Below are positions 45,222-56,933 of a stretch of DNA of 64,000 bases, piece after piece. Every line of letters begins with the position of its first letter. Positions within the stretch are counted from its first letter, which is position 1. The notes beneath the pieces were generated by a model that saw only the letters and a list, made by a program, of their open reading frames with translations, did no database searches and was not told the origin of the DNA. The stretch covers positions 41,268,327 through 41,332,326 of the forward strand of contig NC_065545.1 in the NCBI RefSeq assembly GCF_932294415.1. The letters run 5' to 3'. Source of the DNA: Quercus robur. Taxonomy: Eukaryota > Streptophyta > Magnoliopsida > Fagales > Fagaceae. The translations under genes and the position numbers were made by a program.

Positions 45222-46930
45222 TGTTAGAGATATATATTATTCATATTAGCCCAATGTAATAGGCCCAACCCTAATTCTACTTTGTGTGCAAGTCAAGTCT
45301 CCTACTTGTACTAGAAGTCTATTAGTCTAGGGTTTAGTCACCTATATATACTCATGTTAGGGTTCATTGTAACATAGGAGGTTATTGTACTACACTCTCA
45401 TACAATAAAGATGTAGCCCTTAAGGGATTCCTCCGTGGATGTAGGCCGTAAGGCTGAACCACGTAACCCTCGTGTTCTCAGTGTTCCTCCTTTATGCTTC
45501 CTCTTCCGCATCTACTCTAGCATACACAACATGATATAACACATCGCGTTGCTAATATTCAACATGGTATCAGAGCCAAACTTCGTTCTTGGCATCAAAC
45601 AAACATCTCTACACAACAAAGAAGATTCTCATGTGCACATCACCATCAGAAGTCACATATGCTTCTCTGCTGGATCTAGACTCCACGGCATCTCGCAGCC
45701 ACCGTGGCGCAGTGCTGTGTCCAAGATCCACAAACTCAAGCAAACCCGTGACATCAATCTCCGATCTATGCAACTTCAAGCTTCGCCTGATGAAACCAAC
45801 ACCACAGACGTGCTCCAAGATCTCCCGCGACCAAAACCCAGAAATCCGGTCACCCGAAGCCTTGCCACGCGCCTCCACGCGCCACCACGCGCCTCCGAAG
45901 CCTCTGGAAAATCTCCCACGCGCCGCCATAGAATCCTGCCTTCTAGATCGTATTCTGGTGCACGCGCCGCCCAGTCGGCTTCCTCGTCGACCGATCTAGA
46001 GAACCTAAAATTCTGGGCCTCAACCGAGCTGACACGCGCCTTCACGCACCTCCCTAGTTTTCGGCTTCTCCTCCACGCGCCGGTGACGCTGTCACGCGCA
46101 TCCACGCGCCGGAAAACTCCTGCTGACGTCATCTGACGTCACCGAATGACGTCATCTATCCACGTCAGCAGCCACGCAAGCACGACCACGTCAGCCCTAG
46201 TACACGTCAGCGACACGTCATCAGCCACGTCAGCAGTGTCGTCTCGTCAGTACCACGTCGTTGACTCGGACCGACCCGACCCGGACCACCCGGATCTGAC
46301 CCGTGAGCACTTTGACTGTTGACTTGACCTGGACCAGTTGACTTTGACTTTTGCGTTGACTTTTGACCAAAAGTCAAAATTTCCAAAAGGGCCTATCTTG
46401 CTCAGTTTTTCGCGTAGATTCCGATTTTGGGCTCCATTTCTGCATTTGAGGCTCCGAAATTGGACATTTGGCACATTCTTCATTGTGGTTTCTTCGAAGG
46501 CATTCTTCAAGGCATCTTCAAGTGATCTTCTCATGCTTATCCAACCTCAAGTCTTCATCGAGCTTCCACCTTGAGTTTGAGGGAGGGTGTTAGAGATATA
46601 TATTATTCATATTAGCCCAATGTAATAGGCCCAACCCTAATTCTACTTTGTGTGCAAGTCAAGTCTCCTACTTGTACTAGAAGTCTATTAGTCTAGGGTT
46701 TAGTCACCTATATATACTCATGTTAGGGTTCATTGTAACATAGGAGGTTATTGTACTACACTCTCATACAATAAAGATGTAGCCCTTAAGGGATTCCTCC
46801 GTGGATGTAGGCCGTAAGGCTGAACCACGTAACCCTCGTGTTCTCAGTGTTCCTCCTTTATGCTTCCTCTTCCGCATCTACTCTAGCATACACAACATGA
46901 TATAACACATCGCGTTGCTAATATTCAACA
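45222..46930 (+). mobile_element. Non-autonomous copia-type LTR element, very young
   Basis: The element is 1709 bp with 343-bp LTRs (45222-45564, 46588-46930; TGTTAGA...TTCAACA) that look identical by eye, flanked by a perfect duplication ATAAT (45217-45221, 46931-46935). The primer site TGGTATCAGAGCC follows the 5' LTR directly at 45565-45577, and a purine-rich tract GAGTTTGAGGGAGGG abuts the 3' LTR. The 1023-bp interior has no gag or pol. The LTR has a TATA-like ‘cctatatatactc’ (about 45342) and AATAAAG (about 45404). It must have moved using enzymes of another element. The long frames in the interior on both strands come from its GC-rich repeats and are not called genes. Confidence 0.92.
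45860..46380. repeat. Three successive short-motif arrays in the copia-type interior
   Basis: First, about 45868-46110, CACGCGCC-like words recur about nine times. Next, 46124-46232, eight ACGTCA words, three within TGACGTCA palindromes. Then 46259-46372, eight TTGACT/TTGACC words plus one inverted. They resemble binding sites of CAMTA (CGCG box), bZIP/TGA and WRKY (W box) factors respectively. Confidence 0.75.
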
Positions 46931-46984
46931 ATAATAATAATGAATATGACAATATGAAAATATGATGGCATTACACCAATTCAT

Positions 46985-47400
46985 ACCTTGGGTAAATTAA
47001 TGCTCTCCAGTATTCGTTTAAGTGTTAAATAGAACCTTAGTCATGTCTGGTTCCTCGAACCACATACCTTGGGTAAATTAATGCTCTCTAGTGTTCGTTT
47101 AAGTGTTAAATAGAACCTCGGTCATATCTGGTTCCTCGGACCACATACCTTGGGTAAATTAATGCTCTCCAGTGTTCGTTTAAGTGTTAAACAGAACCTC
47201 CGTCATGTCTGGTTCCTCAAACCACACACCTTGGGTAAATTAATGCTCTCTAGTATTCGTTTAAGTGTTAAACAGAACCTCGGTTATGTCTGATTCCTCG
47301 GACCATATACCTTGGGTAAATTAATGCTTCTTAACGCTCTAAGTGCTAAACAGAATCTCGGTTATGCCTGATTCCTTAGATCACCTACCTTGGGTAAATC
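46985..47400 (+). repeat. ~82-bp minisatellite of second Tat element
   Basis: About five tandem units, each with TTAAGTGTTAAACAGAACCT, a TGGTTCCTCGGACCACATAC-like middle and CTTGGGTAAATTAATGC. Weaker related units continue to about 47900. Confidence 0.85.
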
Positions 47401-48035
47401 AACACCTGATTTACTAGTAAAGGATGATAGAGACTCTTAATGCAATACCCTTGTTGAAGAAATCTCCATGAGCATCACTTAAAGCAATTGAAAGTATATC
47501 CATGAAATATTCTTTGCTGATAAGCATAACTTCATAATGCATTGCTTCTCGGACTACAGGCCTTGGGTATAGGAGCACAATGTAACTTTTCTATGTTAAG
47601 TAGAACCTTGGTTAGACTCAACTCCTTGAGTTGTCTACCTTGGCTTAATTGACATCAAGATCATATTGATGATAAGTAACACCTTGTTAGAATTTAACCC
47701 CATGAAAGATCTGTCTCAGGTAAGTTAGCGCTTAGGTTGCTTTGTATATTAAACAGAGCCTTTACTAAGTTAAACCCTCTTTATCACTTGCATTGTGTTT
47801 GCGACATTTGATATAACCGTGATTATGTTCTGTTTCCTAAGTAACTTACTTAGGGAAATTAACACATAACATGAATACATCTTTGCACGAGCATATGTTA
47901 AACAGGGCTTAGGATCCTAAAAAGAAAAATATATAATATTAAGTACAAAGATGAAATGACAAAAGCTAGTAAGAGTTTTTCATTAATTCAAACCACAAAA
48001 GATACATAACGCAAAGAAGGAAAGTACAAAATGCC

Positions 48036-50850
48036 TTTTGTTTCTATATAAAAAAAAAAAAAAAACACAAAAAACAACTAAGAAAAAGGAACAAAGGTCC
48101 ACTACCATGGTCTTTAGGCTTTAGAAGTCCTTTGTGCCTCAGTTTATGTTGTGGTTTGCACTTCGGGAGTTGGAGTGGGGGCAGAAGTGGCCATTGTGGT
48201 TGGTGGCGCATTTGTAGAAAGGTCATTAGCTGGGGGAGGCACCTTGGCTGCCCTTTTAGTGCCTTGGACAGCAATTGTGCTAAGTTTGGAGACAACTAGC
48301 TTGGTTTGTTTGGTCTTGGTAGGAATGAGAGTGCTTGGTTGTTGCTCACTTGGTTTGGCCTGGGCTAACACAATAGCTTGGGGCTGTTGCTCGCTGGGTT
48401 TGGTTTTGGCTGGAGCAGTAGTTTTGGGCTGCTACTTGTTAGGCTTAGCTTTGGCAGGGGTAATGGTACTAGGCTTTGGATGAATGGCCTCTGTAGAGCT
48501 CGCTGGGGTTGAAGTGGAAGTGCTGACAGAGGATTGGAGAGCTGGGCGAGTTCTACTTGCTGGGGGGTAGAAGGCTCTCTCAAGATTCCTCAATTCTGAG
48601 TTGGAGTCCACCCTAGCAGTATTCAAGGCCTCGATCCATGTCTGTAGGCAAAAGCTGCGGCATACAATAGGTAGTTGGGACTTTAAGTGAGTCTCAGTCT
48701 CCTTCTGCCCTTGGTCGTAAGCCGTTTGCTCGTCCTTCTCTATCTCCTTGTCCTTTAAGACGAGCTCCTTCCTCAGCTTTGTGATGGTTGTCTGAGCAAA
48801 GGCGAGTTGCTTCTCAGCCTCCCTCAGCTGCACCAACTACTCCCTAGCTTGCCTTTTTGTGCTTTCTATGGAAGCCTCAGCGCTTTTTCTCACCTTATCA
48901 CACTCAGCCAATTTTTGGAGGGTCTCCTTCAGCTTCTTGTCAGTGGCTGCCTAGGCCTTTTGCACAGCAAGGTGTTTGGACTTCTCCTCCTTTGTGTCAT
49001 GGAAGGCCTGGTTCACCAATTCCTCTACTACATGTGCTGCTTAGGTAGCCTGGGTGTAAACAATTCATATTAAAGTTAGTAGGGAAACTTGTGTGGAGGG
49101 CCATTAAATAGTAATACAGAGGAGAAGTGTTACCAAGCCCAAGTCCCTCTTCACAAATAGGAAGAGCTCGTGCTTCTTTAAGTTTTGAAGCTCATCCATA
49201 TCCCTAGGGAGTAGAAGGGCTTGCTCCACAGTGTTGGCTATGTAGCCAACTCTTCCACCGTCGAAATCCCGGATGGAAGCGTCCTCTAGGAGAGGTGAGT
49301 CGTCCAGAGCAAAGGAAGGGTTCCAGATTGGAGCCTTGGACCTACGCTCGGAGGCGGTGTTGGATCTCTCTACACCCTTTCTTTGCTGGGTGCGAGTCAT
49401 CTTGACCACCTTGGTGGGCTCTAAGGGAGTTTCCTCTTGAACCTCTCCCTCATCTACAACTCCTTTGCCCACTCTCCTATCCCTTTTTCGCTTTTTATCT
49501 ATTGGTTCTATCTGGATGGAGGCTGGAATGATTGGAGTTAGAGGCCTTAGAATGACTGGAACCTCAGGCATTGTAGTCCTAGCGTGGGATTCCAATAGAG
49601 AAAGTAGGCCTGGAAGCCTTCTCTCTATCACCATGTCTTCTGGTGCTTCAGTGTGTTCTTGGTCTTCACTGACAAGAATTGTGGTGGACTGGGGGCTAAG
49701 TGTTTCCTCCTCGGATGCATGGGTGTTTTAAAAAACTTCAAAATCCTTGTCTCGGACAGGATTTTCAGTATCCTCCTCCAAGATGTCCTCTGATTCTGTA
49801 TCCTCTCCTTCATTTGAGGATGTGATCTCCTCTATTACAAGTCGATGCCTCTCGGGAGCAGGAAGTTCAGTAGGCTCTAGGTTTGTGAAGGTAGATAGCT
49901 CGATTATTTGCGTTCCTTTGGGGGGAGGCTAGCTTATGAAACCTTCAATAGCCACGTCAACCAATGCGAGGTGGGAATCCCGAGCTTTAATCACATGTTT
50001 GGACTTTTGGAAGCGGTTGGATATGGGGACAAAGCCTAAGATAACATGAACTGCTCGAAATTGACCATCCTTGTGTAGGAAGATCTCGGATCTTAGGACT
50101 TGATTTAGCAACTCAAAGTTTACCAGGCTTCGTCTTTTGGCAGTAGCTCTTTTTTTTTTGAAAAAGAAAAATCAAGGGTTATCATTAGTTAACAGGTCGG
50201 GCGAACCTCAATCCAAACAAGTAAAAGATAAATGAGCATACAAAAAAGTAAATTTGATAAAATATCATGTAAAAAGTTATGCGTAATTTCCTAAGCTAAC
50301 ACTATTTTTTATTAAGTGTCCCTAAGCAATCCCACATGGAGTTCCATCCTTGGTAGGGGAATGGAGTCCGTCGTGTCACTCTCTTGACACAATGAGAAAG
50401 TCCTCGTCAATGCCTTTGTTCATTTCAGGGAGACAAGAAATTAACCTAACAGTGGGAACCTTAGTTTTTAGGTAGTAGCCCCCCCATCAGCATATTTTTG
50501 ACAACTGTACACCCAATTCACATTGTGGTGGGTAAGTTGTATGCCCAATTTTTCGTTTAGAGCATCTACACTACCTAGTATTCTAAACATATTAGGGACA
50601 TACTGGGTAGGACACAATCTAAAAAGGTTTAAAAAATCCCTAGTAACTCTACCCATAGGAATCCTCATGCCTCCCTCAATGAAGGCAATCATAGGAATTA
50701 CAACTACACCAGTAGGCCTTCTTTCATGCCATTCACCTTGATTACAGTGTTGTATGGACACATTATTGGGTATCTCATAGTACCTCTTAAATTCCTCTCA
50801 GTTTTGAGGAGTCTCAACTAAGCTAAGAAATCTACCCATTTAGGAAAAAG
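48036..50850 (-). pseudogene. Antisense gene of second Tat element, degraded
   Basis: Homologous to the three-exon antisense gene at 16990-19472. Exon 1 part (50850-50340) keeps VVIPMIAFIEGGMRIPM and NMFRILGSVDALNE. Exon 2 part (about 50150-49130) keeps VLRSEIFLHKDGQFRA, the RKR-rich basic tract and LLLPRDMDELQNLKKHELF. Exon 3 part (about 49060-48110) keeps the coiled coil and a Thr/Pro-rich tail. Several stops and frame shifts occur, including TAG/TAA breaks between the pieces, so no full product is possible. Confidence 0.72.
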
Positions 50851-51309
50851 AAGAATCAGAAAATGAGAAAGAGTAAAGGGAGAACTCTGCTTAACAGAGA
50901 TACGCACTTACGAATTTAGGGAAGGAAAACTCCTTGGGCAAGATTATCAGATGAAAAGAGTGTGCTTAAGTTCTTTTCTGCTTCTAGGGAGGTAAAATGG
51001 AGAGAAGAGTTTCACATCTCATTATAAAAAAGCTGGGAAAAGAGGGAGTGGTAAACCTCCCTCCCATTCTACTAGAGAATCCTAGGCCGTTCGATCAAGA
51101 TCTCACCGTAGAACGTGGTAGACAGTAGGCCATCAATCGCATTTATTACAGAGTTGAGGGTTCCAAAGCGTCAGGAGCGCATCACAGTCAATTGAAAAGA
51201 CATGCTCGTGGGGGGAACCTATTTACGAGTATATCCTTATTAGTGACTTTGCTAGCCAAAACCTCATCTTTCTTGGTTAGGGGTGAAAAATGAGGTTTTG
51301 GACGGCTAT

Positions 51310-51705
51310 TGTGTGGATGAGGATCCTTAATCTCATTTAAGTGGATTGCTAAGATGATTTCCAAGGATGCACCTCGGACCTCGAGGACGAGCATTGAATA
51401 ACCACGAAACGAGCACCCGTTGACCTGGGGGACGAGCAATAACCATGTGAGGCACGTAAAGTTAAAATATCACAAAGGAAAGAAAGTAGGCTTGGCACGA
51501 GTTACGAGGAGGGTGAAAGGAGAAGGGAGTGGAAGCTATCCCTTCCGCATTAAATGCAAGACAACTGCTCCTTAGGCCGCATTAATGAGGAAATGACCAT
51601 GAACAGTGGTGGCACAGCTCAGATTGCAAGGCAGAAGCTTACTAGTGTGTTCTGGAGGGGACAGAAGTGCTAAAAATGCAATCTCAACCCTCCAAGTGTA
51701 GGATG
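51310..51705 (+). repeat. Truncated 3' LTR of second Tat element
   Basis: Starts TGTGTGGATGAGG after a GGCTAT that matches the junction of the intact element. The block with CATTAAATGCAAG and GGCCGCATTAATG (about 51551-51592) matches the middle of the first element's LTR. The part with the poly-A and GGGCC block is missing. Confidence 0.7.
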
Positions 51706-54160
51706 AAGATAGTATTTGTGAAATATTATAGATACTCAATTTTGCACTCATAATTTAATCAAGGAGAATGACTTGAATGACCAATCCATGTACCCCAAAA
51801 ATTATAATTGCATTACATGCATCAATTTGTTCTTGTATTACATACATCATTTTGTCTTTGCATTACATGCATTAATTCATTCATTGCATATCATAAAAAT
51901 GATCTTGTGATTCTAACGGTTGCAACGGTGTTTCCGGTTTTTAAATCCGGCCATTAGATCGAAAGATATCGCATGATCAAGTTTGCACGGTCAACATGCA
52001 TTGTGTCTAGGTAGAATCGACCACACATGATCAATTTAAATTAATTTTGATTAGTTAAACAATTAAAATTAGTTAATTAATTTTGTGATTGGCTAATAAT
52101 TAGCATTTAAAATAGGGATGCATGCACAGGAATAAAAGGGATGATTGGATAACAATAAAACTGTGGATAATTTGAACTTTATGAAGATTTATTTTAAGGT
52201 ATTTATCTATAAGATAATTGTCCTTACATATCCTAAATTATCCAAAAAGAGATGAAAAATCATAGACGGAGGATGAAAATGCATCTAGGTACAAGGACTA
52301 GCCAAAAAACCCTAGAAAAGGAGTCCAAACGACACCCAAACATGAAAAAGTGTTCGAAGCCATAAGGGCAATTTGGCACTTTTGGAGTGTCGAACGGCAC
52401 TCTAAAAGGGCCGAATTTTCATGTGATGGGCTTTGGCCCAACGGCTTTCGAGTGACGATAAGGCACACCCTTTTCGACCTTTTTGCAAAATGATGCGTTC
52501 GGATTCAAACCTTAATCGCTCGTACCTATCTTTTAGAGTCTTCTAGCTTCTATAAATAGAGACAGAACCTCATAATTCAACACTTTTTTTCCACGCTCTA
52601 AGAGGCACACTTTTTGGGCTCTCAAATTGCCCATATTTTCTAATCCCTTCTTTGAGTGTTGCTGCTTAAATTAGGGTTTTTAGGTTTCAAAGATAACTGA
52701 ATAAGTTTCTTTGAACCCTAAAACATCCTCTCATGAACAAGGAGTGCTTATGCAAGAGGTTTTTTTCAATCACCCTTTCTCTTTTATGTTTCATGTTTAT
52801 GATGATGCATGTTTTCTTTTATCCATAGTTGTTAATTATTGTCTTGCTAAAGCATGATCTTGATTTTTATTATTTTTATTTTTTATGTTATGATCTCTTT
52901 ATTAATTCCAATTATCTGCATATAACCAATTATTTTTCTTAAAAAAAAAAAAAAAAAAAAAAACAGATCTACAACTTTCTTAGATGTAGAACTGAATTTT
53001 TCTTCATAAAATGGATCTGAATTTTTCTTAAAACAAAAACAAATCTACATCTTTCTTAGATGTAGATTTGAATTTTTCTTAATAAAAAACAGATTTGCTC
53101 TTTCTTAGATGTAGATCTGAAGTTTTCTTAAAACAAAATAGATCTACATCTTTCTTAGATGTAGATATGAATTTTTCTTACTCAAAAAACAAATCTGCAT
53201 CTTCATTAGATGCAAATCTAAATTCTTCTTAAATAAAAAATTGATTTGTATCTTTCATAGATACAAATCTGATTTTTTTAACATATGCAGATTTTTGAAA
53301 TAAAGGAAAAGATTGAACATGATTGTGTTTGTGTTTGTTTTACTTAATTCATGATTGCATAAATTTAAATTATGAGTGAAACTCTCTTCTTAAAAAAAAT
53401 CTTTTTCATTTTTTTTAAATATATAAAAACAGATCTGATTTTTTTTTTGTCATCAAAAAACAATTTTTTTTTTTAGCTCTTAAAAAACAGATTTGATCTT
53501 TTATAAATTATAAGCCATTTTTTCTAAGTTCTTAAAAGCAGATCTGATATTTTTCAAACCAAAAGACTTTATTTCATCATAAAACAGTTCTTAATTTTTA
53601 TCATCAAAAACCACTTTTTTATTTATTTTTTAATTTTTTTACATACTACAAAACAGATCTAGAATTTTGACAAACCAAAATTAATTTTTTTTAATCACCA
53701 AAACAGATCTGAATTTTTTTAAATAAAAGTAGAGACTTCATTCATAAATAAATTTGTGTGATTTAATTTTTGTTTCACATGTACAACATATCATTCATGA
53801 CATGCATAACATAGTACATTGGTCACAAGAGTCTAAAAGACTAGACTCTGTCTGGGCGGAATGGGTGCCTAACACCTTCCCATTCTGTAACCTAGCCTCC
53901 AGATTTAGGTCTTTGGTTAAGTAGATCTTGCCTTGTCTTTGTTTGTTTTGGGTAGAATGTAACTAGGACAACAAGCCATGTAAATATTTAGTAGATTGTA
54001 ACAAGGACCCAAAGCTATGTAATTTTAAAGTTTTTTAGGATATGTAATTTCCTTTATTCAATCAATGAAGAGTACAGTTCAGTCATGTATTTGTATATAT
54101 TTAGTTTTTCTTTTTTTTTTGTATAAAAAAAATAATTGACAACTCCATACCACTTACCTA
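51706..54160 (+). mobile_element. Ogre-like long LTR relic with possible decayed primer site
   Basis: A ~2.4-kb stretch without coding. It has a promoter-like ‘ttctataaatagagac’ (about 52549), a hairpin array (52960-53275) and, near the right, ‘ggcggaatgggtgcctaacaccttcccattc’-type sequence (53858-53888), typical in my experience of the R/U5 end of long plant gypsy LTRs. At about 54135-54152 a word ending ACTCCA may be a decayed tRNA-Arg type primer site. No pol is seen to the right. The left edge is not defined by TG and a target duplication. Confidence 0.38.
52960..53275. repeat. Tandem array of hairpin units
   Basis: About six units spaced near 50-60 bases. Each has two inverted arms around a five-base loop, for example AAATCTACATCT-TTCTT-AGATGTAGATTT, and an A/T-rich linker (GAATTTTTCTTAAAACAAA). 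In the last unit the arms read GATTTGTATC and GATACAAATC, so both arms have changed together. Confidence 0.8.
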
Positions 54161-54316
54161 AAAAGAGAGGTGTCCTAAAAGGTACCCGAATCTCTTTTTT
54201 GAGGGACATTCTCTTTGGTCGAGGTCTCTCACAAAGATAAAAGGAAAATGAAGACCCTTATGGAAGGGGATCGAGAGAAAAGAGAGGAAAAAGATTTGTA
54301 AAGGAGAGAAAGCAAA

Positions 54317-54382
<66 letters not shown>

Positions 54383-54940
54383 CTTCCTCGGGTTGGACCG
54401 AGGATCCCTTTTTCTTCATAATTGAGTGTTCCTAGTCATTTACTTAGCATTTCTTTTCATTGGGATTTGAAAATAAAATAAAAATAAAGCCAATAACCTA
54501 ATTTTTTATGGGTTAATACTTTAATTAAAATTTTTTGTCCTCAATCTTTACTCTTATTTTAAAATGATCATTAAACGCTTAAATATTTTATTTTAATCCT
54601 TAAGGTTGTCCTTGTAATGAAAAAATTAGAACTAGAAGATAAAATTATTAAAATAATGAAGTGATCAATGTTAAGGTGGATGCCAGATGGCATTTATAAA
54701 ATTAAAATGAATAATAGAAAGGAAAAACATGGTAAATGTGTTTTTTAATTTTAAGGAAAATACTAATCCAAACTTAACAAGAAGTGAAACTCTGTCTCTC
54801 TAACAAGTCCAACTTAAACTCAAACTCATCATTATCATTTTTTTTAAACAAAATTATTTCTGTTTAATCAAAACTTAACAATGAGTGAAACTTTATCTCT
54901 CTAATAAGTCCAGTTTAAATTCAAACTCAAACGTTGATAA
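54161..54940. other. Intergenic with (AT)n
   Basis: The stretch contains an (AT)n run of about 58 bases at 54319-54376. Two related blocks with ‘gtgaaactctgtctctctaa’ (54786) and ‘gtgaaactttatctctctaa’ (54884) form a short direct repeat. No gene. Confidence 0.5.
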
Positions 54941-56282
54941 TCTATATAAAAACAAAAATTCTGATAGGACTCAAAAAAAAAAAAAAAGACTCATGTTAGA
55001 TTAAAAAAAGAGAGAAAGAGAGAGAGACCCCTCCTCAAAGTCCTAACAATTACCACCTCAAAACCCTAAACTTAACTTCACTTTAAGATTCCAAAAAAAA
55101 AAAAAAAAGAGAGAGAGAGAGAGAGAGAAGGACTCCTATTAGGAGTCTCTTTTCCCTCCTCAAAACCTTAGCAATTACCACCTTAAAATCCTAAACTTAA
55201 CTTCATTTTAGGATTATAAAATAGAAAAAAAAAAAAAAAAAATCCCACAAGCAATCTGATTCAACTTTCTTCTTTGATTAATGAATTTTATGTTGAATTT
55301 ATTTATATTGTTATTATTAATAAAATTTCAATTCAACATATGTGGATATTTGTTTATATTGTTATTAATAAATTTTATCTTTTATGTCGAATTTTTTATT
55401 TGCTTTCATATGTGCTTGAGATTTTCTTTCTATCTTATTCTTTTGTTATATTTAGAATTAATTTTCTTCTGAGTATTTGGGTTAATCTCCATATTTATAT
55501 TGACATTGTTTTCATGAGTTTCATTTTTGGGTTGAAATTTCTACTAATTATTTTTTTATATTGTACATGGTAGATAAAGCATCTCTATTTTTTGGGGGAA
55601 AATCAAAGCTGCAACCTATGTCTTCTAGTCTAGGGAACGATAAATTTTTTTTTTGGTATGTTATATATTAATTTGTTGAATCTGGTTTGGTTTTGAAGTA
55701 GAATTTGGGAATTCTATAAATTTTGAAGTTTTAAGTCTTGGGGTTTTCGGTATTTGCATCTCAGTAGGTTGATCTTAATTCTTCACCTTAAATGCATTTT
55801 ATTTAGGTTCATGTGATTTTTTGTTTTCTTATTAAAAGCTATGATTTTTGGTTGATTAATTATTTGCTTGGATTAATTTCAATTAATTATTTGTTTGGAT
55901 TCAACATAAAAGATAATGGAATTAGGTATTATAATTTTGACATTATTCAATGTTTTGAATTGTCTATATTGTTATTACTACGAGAAAGTCATATTGCTAC
56001 TCAAATTTGAAACTTGGTGTGTCTTCCTCATATCATGGCCTTTGTTTATATATTTGCAATTTATATTAGTTTTGAGTGTTTGTGTGTATATATAACTATT
56101 GAGAGTTTTGCTTTATTAATTTAAGAATTGTAAATTACTTTGTAGGTTTTGATAACTATGCACTTACAACTCAATAATATTCAATGTTAGGCAACACTTC
56201 TAAACTATGGAAAAGTATAGAAGTTAAATATTTCTTCATTTTTTTCAGAGTCAATAGTTTTTCCGTGTATCACACGGGTTAG
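54941..56282 (+). mobile_element. Possible small Helitron-like element
   Basis: The left edge is A|TCTATATAAAAAC; the right edge has a hairpin CCGTGT-ATC-ACACGG (56263-56277) followed by GTTAG|T. Helitrons start with TC, end with a hairpin followed by CTRR, and insert between A and T; here the terminal C is T. About 1.34 kb, AT-rich, no coding. A duplicated ~100-base block with (GA)n lies inside (about 55020-55110 and 55140-55230). Weak call. Confidence 0.3.
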
Positions 56283-56756
56283 TGATTAATATTATTTAAT
56301 TGGGAAATGTTTACTAAGAGCATTGGTTTATGAATTACTTTTAGAAATATTTTATTGATAGAATGATAAAACAATAAAGGCAAATGTTAACAAGCACCGG
56401 GTTGTTAATGTTAAAATAATGTGGGTCCCACTTAATAAAAAAAATTGAATAAATGGAAGAAATTGTATAAAGCTGACCCTAAAGTTTATAAAGTTAACAA
56501 AATATTGACATAAAGCTGAGTAGCTGACAAAAATTCTGACATAAAATAGTAAATTCTTATATAAGGTGGTGTTGTTAACAAGCCATTAACACAACCCAAT
56601 AATAAATGTTATTGATAGTTTTTATATTTCCCATGAAAGTGGTAATGCCCTAAGGTAGAGAATCAAATAAGAAAGCCTCCTAGCATGGGGATCGAGGAGA
56701 GCCCTTAATCCACACGACTTTGTCTGACCATATTCATGGCAAACTTAGCTTGGGAA
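56283..56756. other. Intergenic, nested MITE traces
   Basis: CTAAGAGCATTGG (about 56315) and the inverted AATGCCCTAAGG (about 56646) may be ends of a ~340-bp MITE, with a second one (GTTAACAAGC ... GTTAACAAGCC) inside. No gene. Confidence 0.35.
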
Positions 56757-56890
56757 CACTACAAGAAAAAAATGTTTATTGCAACGAAAAAAATCATTGC
56801 AATAACATTAGAGTTATTGTGATATTTGATGCAAGATATTGCAATAAAATTTGAGGTAATAGATTTGTGCAAACTCCAAATATTTTAATG

Positions 56891-56898
<8 letters not shown>

Positions 56899-56930
<32 letters not shown>
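56899..56930. repeat. (TA)n microsatellite
   Basis: An uninterrupted TA dinucleotide run inside the CACTA-like element. Confidence 0.9.

Positions 56931-56933
<3 letters not shown>

Larger units (their letters stand above)
46936..51705 (+). mobile_element. Diverged 3' part of a second Tat-type element
   Basis: The same order as 16.3-20.4 kb of the first element: minisatellite, antisense gene, polypurine-like tract, LTR beginning TGTGTGG. gag, pol and the 5' LTR are absent. The copia-type element lies just left of it, and the 3' LTR breaks off near 51.7 kb, where an unrelated LTR-like sequence starts. Divergence from the first element is high in all parts. Confidence 0.8.

Noticed and set aside
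45549-46136. Plus-strand 195-residue frame in the copia-type element, and minus-strand frames opposite it
   Set aside because: The frame begins inside the LTR, crosses the primer site and is made of CACGCGCC repeats; frames open on both strands indicate composition rather than coding.
47995-48483. Plus-strand Gly/Val/Leu-rich frames at about 48.1-48.5 kb and 48.8-49.1 kb
   Set aside because: They are the reverse reading of the antisense gene's Thr/Pro/Ala-rich and coiled-coil exon 3.
52960-53275. CRISPR-like regularly spaced repeat
   Set aside because: The units are self-complementary and diverged, the linkers are similar rather than unique, and the context is a plant LTR.
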